Shown here one piece after another: positions 35,685-43,697 of a stretch of 64,000 bases of DNA. A program made the position numbers and the translations under genes. Source of the DNA: Flavobacterium tibetense (GTDB taxonomy: Bacteria > Bacteroidota > Bacteroidia > Flavobacteriales > Flavobacteriaceae); assembly GCF_003293845.1 (NCBI RefSeq), contig NZ_QLST01000001.1:62001-126000 (forward strand), given 5' to 3'. Below the pieces are notes generated by a model, which made no database searches, was not told where the DNA came from, and worked only from the letters and a program-made list of their open reading frames with translations. Within the stretch, counting starts at the first letter, position 1; every line of letters starts with the position of its first letter.

Positions 35685-36834
35685 TTTTTTTATTAATTGT
35701 AGCGGGTTTGCGACGTTTTTTGTTTTTATTTGGTTTTCCTTTTGGCTTGTCAAAACGTGTTAAGCTGTCTTGACCAACCGCATTTTGGAAATTCTTTTCA
35801 ATTTCTTTTGTTATTTCAACCGCATAATCTTCAATTGCAGCTATCTTTCTACTTTGCTTGTTTTCTGCTAAAATTTCCTTCACTTGGCTTACCGTTAATA
35901 CATGCCAAAGTGCCGATTGATTTTCATAAGAAAACCACATTAGCTCTTTAAAAATATCCACTTTTTGGCAAACGGCTGTTCCTTTGTCGGTATGTAATTT
36001 GGTGTCCATACTTGGAAAATCTTTCAGCGCATCCAAATACGTATCCAATTCATAATTCAAACAACATTTTAATTTACCACATTGTCCGGCTAATTTTTGT
36101 GGATTAAGCGATAATTGTTGGTAACGAGCTGCCGCAGTATTCACACTTCTAAAATCAGTTAACCAAGTGGAACAACATAACTCTCTTCCACAAGAACCAA
36201 TTCCACCCAAACGAGCAGCTTCTTGACGGAAACCTACTTGTTTCATTTCAATTCTTGTGCTGAATTCGCGCGCAAAATCTTTAATCAATTGACGGAAATC
36301 CACACGTTCGTTCGCCGTATAATAAAAAGTAACTTTCGAATTGTCACCTTGCACTTCCACATCAGAAATTTTCATTTCCAATTTTAGAGCTATGGCTATT
36401 TCTCTTGCTTTAACTTTTATGGTTTCTTCTTTATTTCTTGCGGTACTCCAAATATCAATATCTTTTTGAGAAGCTTTTCTGTAGACTTTTGGTAATTCGC
36501 CCAAATGATCCACTGCTTTTTTCTTCATTTGAATTTTTACCAATTCACCAGCCAAACTTATAATTCCCACATCGTGTCCTGGAGAAGCCTCAGTAGCTAC
36601 AATGTCACCAATTGACAACGATAATTTTTCGGTATTTCTAAAAAATTCTTTTCTTCCGTTTTTGAATCGAACTTCTACACAGTCGAAAGGCTCTTGACCG
36701 CTTGGTAAAGACATATTGGCTAACCAATCAAAAACCGTTAATTTATTGCAGCTTCCGGTGCCACAACTCCCATTATTATTACATCCTTTTGGAACTCCAT
36801 CTGTGGTTCCTGTGGAACAATTTGTACATGCCAT
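35665..36834 (-). CDS. ricT: PSP1-domain protein (RicT/YaaT family)
   Basis: A 389-residue cytoplasmic protein. A cysteine-rich N-terminus (ACTNCSTGTTDG, SCGTGSCNK) precedes the PSP1 core, which has the family cysteines in GIGSCGRELCCSTWL and AGQCGKLKCCLNYE. In Bacillus RicT joins RicA and RicF in a complex with iron-sulfur clusters that affects RNA maturation; the partners are not visible here. The C-terminal tail is very basic (KPKGKPNKNKKRRKP). It is the first gene of the gldH-PBP1A-scoAB run. Confidence 0.9.
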   Translation of the reverse strand: MACTNCSTGTTDGVPKGCNNNGSCGTGSCNKLTVFDWLANMSLPSGQEPFDCVEVRFKNGRKEFFRNTEKLSLSIGDIVATEASPGHDVGIISLAGELVKIQMKKKAVDHLGELPKVYRKASQKDIDIWSTARNKEETIKVKAREIAIALKLEMKISDVEVQGDNSKVTFYYTANERVDFRQLIKDFAREFSTRIEMKQVGFRQEAARLGGIGSCGRELCCSTWLTDFRSVNTAAARYQQLSLNPQKLAGQCGKLKCCLNYELDTYLDALKDFPSMDTKLHTDKGTAVCQKVDIFKELMWFSYENQSALWHVLTVSQVKEILAENKQSRKIAAIEDYAVEITKEIEKNFQNAVGQDSLTRFDKPKGKPNKNKKRRKPATINKKNAPKKE

Positions 36835-36839
36835 AATTT

Positions 36840-36847
36840 CAAATATA
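36840..36847 (-). promoter_or_regulatory. -7 box TATATTTG of the ricT operon
   Basis: On the minus strand it ends 5 bases before the ricT ATG, implying a leaderless or near-leaderless mRNA. A small GTCCG/CGGAC hairpin (36856-36870) lies upstream. Confidence 0.5.
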
Positions 36848-36957
36848 TGTTGATTGTCCGAAAAGCGGACTACGTTTCTAAAATGTTTTTGTGTGTAAAG
36901 ATATTATTTTTTTACTAAAGGTTTACGCTTTAGATTGCAAACTTCAGCAAAAACAAA

Positions 36958-36987
36958 AACCTATTTCATTTAAAAACGAAATAGGTT
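36958..36987 (-). terminator. Terminator of the trhO-trhP-ferredoxin operon
   Basis: Stem AACCTATTTC / GAAATAGGTT, followed on the minus strand by TTTTTGTTTTTG. It lies 27 bases after the ferredoxin stop. Confidence 0.85.
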
Positions 36988-37013
36988 GGTTTATAGTATT
37001 GTAAAACAAAAAA

Positions 37014-37244
37014 TTAGGTTTCTTTTACAGTAATAATATGCACCGGACAAGCTTTTGCAGCCAATTCACAATTTTCTACAATAGTGTGGTCTGCTGATTT
37101 TAAAGTGTGAAACCCTTTGGCGTCAACCGATTTTATTAATACTGATTTTCCGTCTTTTTTTGACATTTGAAATTGTGCAGGTGCCATTTCCACACAGTAA
37201 TTACACCCAATGCATTTATCTCTTTGAAGCGTAATAATGACCAT
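37014..37244 (-). CDS. Single-cluster 4Fe-4S ferredoxin
   Basis: A 76-residue ferredoxin. C11-x2-C14-x2-C17 and the distant C66-P bind one [4Fe-4S] cluster; an extra cysteine, C59, lies before it. The second cluster site of 2[4Fe-4S] ferredoxins is absent, and the middle is an insert (QMSKKDGKSVLIKSVDAKG) typical of the monocluster type. The ATG overlaps the stop of the U32-family gene (TAATG), so translation is coupled. The context suggests it supplies electrons to, or assists, the TrhP-like iron-sulfur protein. That is inference. Confidence 0.9.
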   Translation of the reverse strand: MVIITLQRDKCIGCNYCVEMAPAQFQMSKKDGKSVLIKSVDAKGFHTLKSADHTIVENCELAAKACPVHIITVKET

Positions 37245-38485
37245 TAGTTTTCAACAATTTTATACATTTTGTCCGATAAACGAATGCGGAAAGGCACTTT
37301 TAAAGTACAACTATCTCCTTTGGTTGCTTTTTCAGAAGTGGCATCATTCACGAAAAAATCTTCTAAAATTAATTCTTGCGCTCCAGTTGACGGACCTGTA
37401 ATTAAAATTTTATCGCCTTTTTTGATATCGTAAGCTTCGATTTTGAATTCGGCTATGCTTGATTTAGGAAAATAATGCACTCCTTTACCAACATATACTT
37501 TTTTCTGAGTGGCATTAGAACCTGGGTTATCTGACCATTCGCCTAATTTTTGTCCCAAATAATAACCGCTCCAAAAACCACGATTATAAACGGTTGCCAA
37601 AGCTTCCATCCAAGTATTGATTTTTTCTTTCGTAAACGTTCCTTCGTAATACGAATCGATAGCTTCGCGATAGGTTTTGATAACCGTTGCCACATAATCA
37701 GCTGCTCGTCCACGACCTTCAATTTTTAGAACTTTGATTCCGGAATCAATTACTTGATCAAGAAAATCTAACGTACATAAATCTTTTGGCGACATCATGT
37801 ATTCGTTATCGATTTCAATTTCAAAACCTGATTCTTGGTCAATTACGGTATATTTTTTACGGCAATTTTGTTTGCAAGCACCACGATTGGCAGATGAATT
37901 ATGCGAATGTAAACTCAAATAACATTTTCCTGAAACCGCCATACACAAAGCGCCGTGACCAAAGATTTCAATTTCTACCAAATTACCACTTGGCCCTTTT
38001 ATTTGCTCTTTTTCAATATCATCGGTGATTTTTTTCACTTGACGTAAACTCAACTCGCGAGACAATACAATCGTATCTGCAAACATCGCGTAAAATTTTA
38101 CCGTTTCAATATTAGTTACATTCAATTGCGTAGAAATATGCACTTCCATTCCCATTGTGCGAGCTGTCATAATCACCGCTTGGTCCGATGCGATAACGGC
38201 TGTGATTCCAGCTTCTTTGGCTTTGGTTAAAAGTGTTTTTACAATCGACAAGTCATGATCGTAAATAATCGTATTTAATGTTAGATAAGTTCTAACGTTT
38301 TTTTCGTTGCAACGACGGGCAATTTCTGGTAAATCGTCTAAAACGAAATTTACTGTTGCACGAGCGCGCATATTCAATTGCTCCACACCAAAATAAATGG
38401 AATCGCAACCATTGTCTAATGCCGCTTGCATGGATTCGAAATTTCCTGCAGGTGCCATTAATTCTATCCTTCCCGAAGTTGTCAT
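37244..38485 (-). CDS. trhP: U32-family tRNA hydroxylation protein, TrhP-like
   Basis: A 413-residue protein of the peptidase U32 family. A TIM-barrel N-domain starts IELMAPAGNFESMQ. Cysteines C181 (HGALCMAVSGKC), C188, C204 and C208 (GACKQNC) form the cluster site of the family, and KIEGRGRAADY is conserved. The C-terminal U32_C beta domain covers residues 328-413. In E. coli TrhP (YegQ) hydroxylates uridine 34 of tRNA using prephenate and iron-sulfur proteins. Other U32 branches (RlhA, UbiU) lack this C-terminal domain, so TrhP is the best match. Start and stop both overlap neighbours by one base. Confidence 0.82.
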   Translation of the reverse strand: MTTSGRIELMAPAGNFESMQAALDNGCDSIYFGVEQLNMRARATVNFVLDDLPEIARRCNEKNVRTYLTLNTIIYDHDLSIVKTLLTKAKEAGITAVIASDQAVIMTARTMGMEVHISTQLNVTNIETVKFYAMFADTIVLSRELSLRQVKKITDDIEKEQIKGPSGNLVEIEIFGHGALCMAVSGKCYLSLHSHNSSANRGACKQNCRKKYTVIDQESGFEIEIDNEYMMSPKDLCTLDFLDQVIDSGIKVLKIEGRGRAADYVATVIKTYREAIDSYYEGTFTKEKINTWMEALATVYNRGFWSGYYLGQKLGEWSDNPGSNATQKKVYVGKGVHYFPKSSIAEFKIEAYDIKKGDKILITGPSTGAQELILEDFFVNDATSEKATKGDSCTLKVPFRIRLSDKMYKIVEN

Positions 38486-39843
38486 TAGCTAATAATTTTA
38501 AATAATTTATCAGATAATCGTACTCGGAAAGGCACTTCAAAAGTTACTTTATCTCCAACTTTCGCAGATGAATTTTCACTTCCGTTTACTAACATTTTTT
38601 CTAAAACTAATTCTTGGTTTCCAGTTGTTGGTCCAGAAATTAAAATTTTATCACCAACATTTAATTCTTGATTTTCTATAACGAAAAGTCCCACTTGTGC
38701 TTTTACATAATAATGTTCGGCTTTACCAAGTAACACTTTTTTTACTTTTATTTTCTGACGAATGTCTTTCGTTTTCTCAACTACAGCCAAAGGTTTGTCA
38801 GACAATTCTCCTGAATGTTTGAATTTCAAATTTTCTGATTTTCCTTTTCTGAATACTTTATTTCCGACTTGTTTTCCACGACGTAATTTTACTTGCTCGG
38901 CTAATGGTAAATGCGTGATTTCTAAACATTCGGTAGAACAACAATTTTCCATTGCGGCTTTACATTCGTCACATTGAATGAACAATAAATGGCAACCGTC
39001 GTTCAGACAATTGGTATGATTATCGCACGGTTTTCCACATTGGTGGCATTGCGAAACGATATCATCGGTAATTCTTTCACCTAATCTGTGGTCAAAAACG
39101 AAGTTCTTTCCGATGAATTTGCTTTCCAAGTTTTCTTCTTTGATTTGCTTGGCATAATTGATAATTCCGCCTTCCAATTGGAATACATTTTTAAAACCTT
39201 GGTGTTTGAAATAAGCTGATGCCTTCTCGCAACGAATTCCGCCAGTGCAATACATCACCAAGTTTTTATCTTCTTTAAAATCTTTTAATTGCTCGTTGAT
39301 AATTGGTAACGATTCACGAAAAGTTTCAACATCAGGAGTGATTGCGCCTTTAAAATGACCAATTTCACTTTCGTAGTGATTCCTGAAATCTACTACAATG
39401 GTGTTTGGGTCTTCTAATATTTGGTTAAACTCTTTGGCTTTTAAATGCACACCGATATTGGTTACGTCAAAAGTTTCATCGTTCAAACCATCGGCTACAA
39501 TTTTATCACGAACTTTTACGGTTAGTTTTAAAAACGAATGATCATCATGTTCTACGGCTACATTCAAACGAATGCCACGCATGAAATCATACGCTTCTAA
39601 AGTTTCGCGAAAAGCTTCAAAGTTTTCTGCTGGAACACTCATTTGAGCATTGATTCCTTCTTTGGCTACATAAGTTCGACCAAGAGCATCAAGTTTGTTC
39701 CATTCGATAAATAAATCGTCGCGAAATTTTTTGGGATCTTCAATTTTGGCATACGCATAGAAAGACAAGGTTAATCGTTGTTTACCTGCTAAATCAATTA
39801 GCTCTTTTCTTTCTTCTGCGCTTAAGGTGTTGTACAGTTGCAT
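38485..39843 (-). CDS. trhO: TrhO-type tRNA uridine-34 hydroxylase (rhodanese) with an added U32-type C-terminal domain
   Basis: A 452-residue protein, about 100 residues longer than E. coli TrhO (YceA, 350). The acylphosphatase-like N-domain includes TYVAKEGINAQMSVP. The rhodanese domain has active C199 and C205 in MYCTGGIRCEKA. A cysteine-rich region (C266, C269, C273, C279 and more) is usual for the family. Residues 368-452 align without gaps to residues 328-413 of the neighbouring TrhP-like protein (GDKILISGPTTGNQEL against GDKILITGPSTGAQEL), about half identical by eye. TrhO uses O2 to make 5-hydroxyuridine at the wobble base. It is the first gene of the operon. Confidence 0.88.
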   Translation of the reverse strand: MQLYNTLSAEERKELIDLAGKQRLTLSFYAYAKIEDPKKFRDDLFIEWNKLDALGRTYVAKEGINAQMSVPAENFEAFRETLEAYDFMRGIRLNVAVEHDDHSFLKLTVKVRDKIVADGLNDETFDVTNIGVHLKAKEFNQILEDPNTIVVDFRNHYESEIGHFKGAITPDVETFRESLPIINEQLKDFKEDKNLVMYCTGGIRCEKASAYFKHQGFKNVFQLEGGIINYAKQIKEENLESKFIGKNFVFDHRLGERITDDIVSQCHQCGKPCDNHTNCLNDGCHLLFIQCDECKAAMENCCSTECLEITHLPLAEQVKLRRGKQVGNKVFRKGKSENLKFKHSGELSDKPLAVVEKTKDIRQKIKVKKVLLGKAEHYYVKAQVGLFVIENQELNVGDKILISGPTTGNQELVLEKMLVNGSENSSAKVGDKVTFEVPFRVRLSDKLFKIIS

Positions 39844-39900
39844 GCTATAAACGTTTAAGTGAGAAATATGTTATGAATTCTAAATGGAAGAATTCGAGGG

Positions 39901-39930
39901 CAAAGGTAATAAAATTGATTAAAAATCAAA
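39901..39930 (-). promoter_or_regulatory. Promoter of the trhO operon (TTTG - 18 nt - TACCTTTG)
   Basis: Both Bacteroidota elements are present on the minus strand; the -7 box ends 57 bases before the trhO ATG. The region is divergent with the recA promoter. Confidence 0.65.
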
Positions 39931-39961
39931 TATTTAAAAAGGATAGAAAACATATTAACAA

Positions 39962-39994
39962 TTTTTGGAGCAATTGAAAAAAAATGTATTTTTA
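39962..39994 (+). promoter_or_regulatory. Promoter of recA (TTTTTG - 19 nt - TATTTTTA)
   Basis: A -33 TTTTTG and a -7 box with a final A instead of G, correctly spaced. Its position inside a longer open frame supports the downstream ATG as the recA start. Confidence 0.5.
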
Positions 39995-40030
39995 CAGAAA
40001 AGAATTGTAATCAATTTAAAGCCAAATATT

Positions 40031-41035
40031 ATGAGTTCAGACAAAGAAGCAAAATTAAAAGCCTTACAACTAACATTAGACAAACTTGACAAAACGTACG
40101 GAAAAGGAACGGTAATGAAACTGGGCGATAGCGCTGTTGAAGAAGTTGAAGCTATTCCTTCGGGTTCATTGGGAATTGATTTAGCCCTAGGTGTAAATGG
40201 TTATCCAAGAGGAAGGATTATTGAAATCTACGGACCAGAATCGTCAGGTAAAACTACGTTAACATTACACGCCATAGCAGAAGCTCAAAAGGCAGGAGGA
40301 ATCGCAGCATTTATTGATGCGGAACACGCATTTGATCGTTTTTATGCTGAGAAATTAGGTATCGATATCGACAATTTAATCATTTCACAACCGGATAACG
40401 GTGAACAAGCATTAGAAATTGCCGAAAGTTTAATCCGTTCGGGAGCGGTTGATATTGTGGTAATTGACTCAGTTGCTGCTTTAACGCCAAAAAGTGAAAT
40501 TGAAGGTGATATGGGTGATTCTAAAATGGGGTTACACGCACGTTTGATGTCGCAAGCGTTGAGAAAATTAACAGGAACCATTCACAAAACGAACTGTACC
40601 GTGTTTTTTATTAACCAATTACGTGATAAAATTGGAGTGATGTTTGGAAGTCCAGAAACAACAACTGGTGGAAATGCATTGAAATTTTATGCTTCGGTTC
40701 GTATTGACATTCGTAAGTCTACTCAAATCAAAGATGGAGATAATGTTATTGGAAATAGAACCAAAGTAAAAGTCGTTAAAAACAAAGTAGCACCACCGTT
40801 TAGAACGGCAGAATTTGATGTAATGTATGGTGAAGGAATTTCAAAAGTAGGTGAAGTATTAGACTTAGCAGTAGAATTTGAAATTATAAAGAAAAGCGGT
40901 TCTTGGTTCAGTTATGGTGAAACCAAATTAGGACAAGGAAGAGATGCTGTTAAAGCTTTGATAAAAGACAATCCAGAATTGATGGATGAATTGGAACAAA
41001 AAATCAAAGAAACCATAAAAGAAAATAACGCATAA
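40031..41035 (+). CDS. recA: Recombinase RecA
   Basis: A 334-residue RecA, the strand-exchange ATPase of homologous recombination and activator of the SOS response. The Walker A motif is G68-PESSGKT-T75. Walker B lies in [11 protein letters not shown]. The DNA-binding loops include [22 protein letters not shown] and [18 protein letters not shown]. The ATG giving [10 protein letters not shown] is chosen. A TTG start 66 bases upstream would sit inside the promoter and add residues unlike any RecA. It is a single gene with a strong terminator. Confidence 0.97.
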   Translation: MSSDKEAKLKALQLTLDKLDKTYGKGTVMKLGDSAVEEVEAIPSGSLGIDLALGVNGYPRGRIIEIYGPESSGKTTLTLHAIAEAQKAGGIAAFIDAEHAFDRFYAEKLGIDIDNLIISQPDNGEQALEIAESLIRSGAVDIVVIDSVAALTPKSEIEGDMGDSKMGLHARLMSQALRKLTGTIHKTNCTVFFINQLRDKIGVMFGSPETTTGGNALKFYASVRIDIRKSTQIKDGDNVIGNRTKVKVVKNKVAPPFRTAEFDVMYGEGISKVGEVLDLAVEFEIIKKSGSWFSYGETKLGQGRDAVKALIKDNPELMDELEQKIKETIKENNA

Positions 41036-41040
41036 CAATG

Positions 41041-41068
41041 AATCCCGAAAAATTTCGGGATTTTTTTA
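41041..41068 (+). terminator. Terminator of recA
   Basis: Perfect 10-bp stem AATCCCGAAA / TTTCGGGATT with a 2-base spacer, then T5. It starts 5 bases after the stop. Confidence 0.92.
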
Positions 41069-41127
41069 TACCTTAACGCAACCTTTTGTGTTTTTTTGAA
41101 TCTTTAAATTAAACCAAGTTAGAACAA

Positions 41128-41535
41128 ATGAAAAAAATAGTAGCAATTTTAGGTTTATTTTTTATTTTATCTTCATGTAGTGTGAATGAAGACGCTAATT
41201 TTAGACTAACACTTTTACCAATTGAATCTGTTGAGGTTCCTGATCAGTTTCAGTTGGGGCAAACCTATGAAATTACCTATAGATATTATAAACCAACATC
41301 ATGTTATGCAAGTGATGGAGTTCATTATGATAGTTATTTAAACGAAAGAACTTTTGCAGTAAGGAATCTTTATAGAGAAAGATCTTCTTGTGTTCCTACA
41401 AATGAGGTTTTGGTTGAGGAAACGTTTCAATTTTATGTTACAAGTAATGGTAGTTATATTTTTAAATTTTGGAATGGAATCAACGACAATGGAGAATATG
41501 TTTTTCTAGAATATGAAATTCCTGTTGTAAACTAA
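41128..41535 (+). CDS. Hypothetical lipoprotein
   Basis: A 135-residue lipoprotein with a clear signal peptide and lipobox (FILSSCS, cysteine at about residue 17). The mature part is short and beta-rich (QTYEITYRYYKPTSCYA, VEETFQFYVTSNGSYIFKFW), suggesting a single Ig-like or lipocalin-like domain. It has no recognised family. It ends 13 bases before the sigma factor start, so it could belong to the sigma operon, and may be a target or sensor of it. That link is inference. Confidence 0.75.
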   Translation: MKKIVAILGLFFILSSCSVNEDANFRLTLLPIESVEVPDQFQLGQTYEITYRYYKPTSCYASDGVHYDSYLNERTFAVRNLYRERSSCVPTNEVLVEETFQFYVTSNGSYIFKFWNGINDNGEYVFLEYEIPVVN

Positions 41536-41548
41536 ATAAAATTTCATC

Positions 41549-42091
41549 TTGAATCTTGAGCAACTTATACATGAATGCTGCAAAAATAACACTAAAGCAC
41601 AAGAGCAAATTTATCGCTTACTAGCGCCTAAATTGTTTTCCGTGTGTTTAAAGTATTCACGTAATCATGAAGAAGCTAAAGATAATTTACAAGAGAGTTT
41701 TTTAATCATTTTTGACAAAATAAAGCAATTTAACAGAATTGGTTCTTTTGAAGGCTGGGCTAAACGAATTGTAATCAATTATGTTTTACAACAATACAGA
41801 AAACAAAGTGTTTTTGAAATTGTTTCAGAGAAAATTCCAGCCGATGAAGAGATTGAAATTGATGATGATTTAATAAGTATTGAGTTTTTAACTAAAATCA
41901 TTCAAGAATTGCCTGATCGTTATCGCTTGGTCTTTAATTTATACGTTTTAGATGGATATTCACATAAGGAGATTGCTGACATGTTAGCAATTTCAATTGG
42001 AACATCAAAATCAAATTTAGCAAGAGCAAAGGCTATTCTAAAAAGTAAAATTGAACTCAACAATACCTTAGAGGTAAAAAAAAGTAAATGA
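41549..42091 (+). CDS. ECF-type RNA polymerase sigma factor
   Basis: A 180-residue sigma-70 family ECF factor. Region 2 contains LFSVCLKYSRNHEEAKDNLQESFLIIF. Region 4 contains LPDRYRLVFNLYVLDGYSHKEIADMLAISIGTSKSNLARAK with its helix-turn-helix. It directs RNA polymerase to a specific promoter set. It starts at a TTG (MNLEQLIHECCKNN), since no ATG precedes region 2 in a sensible place. The next gene overlaps by 4 bases and probably encodes the partner that holds it inactive. Confidence 0.92.
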   Translation: MNLEQLIHECCKNNTKAQEQIYRLLAPKLFSVCLKYSRNHEEAKDNLQESFLIIFDKIKQFNRIGSFEGWAKRIVINYVLQQYRKQSVFEIVSEKIPADEEIEIDDDLISIEFLTKIIQELPDRYRLVFNLYVLDGYSHKEIADMLAISIGTSKSNLARAKAILKSKIELNNTLEVKKSK

Positions 42092-43608
42092 AAGAGAATA
42101 AAAACATAGAAAGATTATTTCAAGAGAAATTCAAAGATTTTGAAGTTCTTCCGCCTGAAGATTCTTGGAATTTGATTGCTAATAAGTTAAAAAAAGACAA
42201 ACAAAAAAGAAGAATAGTTCCTTTCTGGTATCAATTTTCTGGTGTTGCTGCATCTTTTGTCTTACTCAGTTATTTGTCTTTTAATTTTCTAATCAATGAA
42301 AGCGAACAAGATAATCCTAATGATGAGAAAAACATTTCGCTAGAGATTAATAGTTTAAAGTCAAATGAAAAAACTAAAGAAACTAATGATTACGAAGAAG
42401 AAGTTCTAGTTTTTGACACAAAAAAACAATCTAACGAAAAAGGCTTAGTTGAAATTTTAGAAACAAATCAAAAAAATGCTATAATTGTTTCAAGAGATGA
42501 TAATCAAAAAAGCGCAAACAGAAAATTAAATAATAAAAAACACCATGTTAACAAAGCTACTTTTAATAAAATAAGCAGTTCTGTTTCAAATAAGGACAAC
42601 ATAATAGTTTCAACTTCTAATACTAATAAAAAACACAAAGAAGCAAAATTAGGTTCAAATAAAAATGCTATAGAATCAACTTTTTTAATTGATAATTTAT
42701 CTGAAAATAATATTTCTAAAATTAATAACAATCAAAATAGAGATTCTAGTTTTACAAATCAGGTTTTGGTTTTTGTAGACGAAACTGTTTCACAAGATAG
42801 TATTGTTTTGGTTCAGATTTCTGAAGATATTAATCCGTTAGAAAAATTGTTAAAAGAAAAAGAACTTGGGAAGAATGCTAATGAAAAAGAAAACACAAGT
42901 AAATGGGCGATAAGTTCCCAAGTATCGCCTATTTATTTTAATACTGTTTCTCGTGGCTCATCACTTGGGGAGCAATTTATGGAAAATTCTAAAAGCTTTG
43001 TAAATTCAACTAGTTATGGAGTAGGAGCTTCTTATGAGTTATCTAATAGAATAACGTTACGATCAGGAGTAAATTCTTTAGCTTTTGGATATGACACAAA
43101 TGAAGTAATTTATGACATGTCTTTAAGGAATATTGATAATTCGTCTTCATATATCACAACGAGTTCAAGTTATTCAAATGTAGTCTTGAAATCCAAGTTT
43201 TCAAGTCCTGGGTTAATGACCGATGTAGGAAATTTTAAAGAAGAAAATATAGGTTCTTTGAGACAAAATATAAGTTATATTGAAGTGCCTATGGAGTTGA
43301 TTTATAAAGTACTAGACAAGAAATTTGGGATTTCATTAATTGGGGGTATGAGTACTTTATTTTTAAATGACAACTCTGTTTCCCTTGTAGCGGAAGGCGT
43401 GCAAATTGAAATAGGTAAAGCAAACAACTTAAACGAATTACATTTCAGTAGTAACTTCGGTTTGGGTTTTAAATATACGTTTTGGAAATCATTCAATGCT
43501 AATTTCCAGCCTATGCTTAAATACCAAATCAATCCCTTTAGTGAAAATGCCGGTAATTTCAAACCCTATTTTATTGGTTTGTATTCTGGTATAAGTTATC
43601 AATTTTAA
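42088..43608 (+). CDS. Sigma-associated single-pass membrane protein with C-terminal beta-barrel-like domain
   Basis: A 506-residue protein. Residues 1-45 are cytoplasmic (ERLFQEKFKDFEVLPPEDSWNLIANKLKK), the form seen in Bacteroidota proteins that follow ECF sigma genes. A membrane helix is at about 48-67. A long Asn/Lys/Ser-rich linker covers about 68-265. A C-terminal outer-membrane-beta-barrel-like domain follows (WAISSQVSPIYFNTV to SGISYQF). It overlaps the sigma gene by 4 bases. A role as anti-sigma factor is inferred from position and topology; no ASD motif is identified. Confidence 0.75.
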   Translation: MKENKNIERLFQEKFKDFEVLPPEDSWNLIANKLKKDKQKRRIVPFWYQFSGVAASFVLLSYLSFNFLINESEQDNPNDEKNISLEINSLKSNEKTKETNDYEEEVLVFDTKKQSNEKGLVEILETNQKNAIIVSRDDNQKSANRKLNNKKHHVNKATFNKISSSVSNKDNIIVSTSNTNKKHKEAKLGSNKNAIESTFLIDNLSENNISKINNNQNRDSSFTNQVLVFVDETVSQDSIVLVQISEDINPLEKLLKEKELGKNANEKENTSKWAISSQVSPIYFNTVSRGSSLGEQFMENSKSFVNSTSYGVGASYELSNRITLRSGVNSLAFGYDTNEVIYDMSLRNIDNSSSYITTSSSYSNVVLKSKFSSPGLMTDVGNFKEENIGSLRQNISYIEVPMELIYKVLDKKFGISLIGGMSTLFLNDNSVSLVAEGVQIEIGKANNLNELHFSSNFGLGFKYTFWKSFNANFQPMLKYQINPFSENAGNFKPYFIGLYSGISYQF

Positions 43609-43632
43609 TAAGCTTTGTTGGTTAAGCTTATT
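43607..43632 (+). other. Hairpin at the end of the sigma-associated gene
   Basis: Perfect AATAAGCTT / AAGCTTATT inverted repeat with an 8-base loop, starting within the stop codon. There is no T-run, so it may be an mRNA 3'-end structure rather than a terminator. Confidence 0.5.
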
Positions 43633-43662
43633 TAGTTAAGTTATCGGTTTGTTCCGAAACAA

Positions 43663-43693
43663 AAAAAAGTCCTTAATTGCCAAGGACTTTTTT
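43663..43693. terminator. Bidirectional terminator
   Basis: Stem AAAAAAGTCCTT / AAGGACTTTTTT with a 7-base loop and T-runs on both strands, between convergent genes. Confidence 0.92.
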
Positions 43694-43697
43694 ATTT

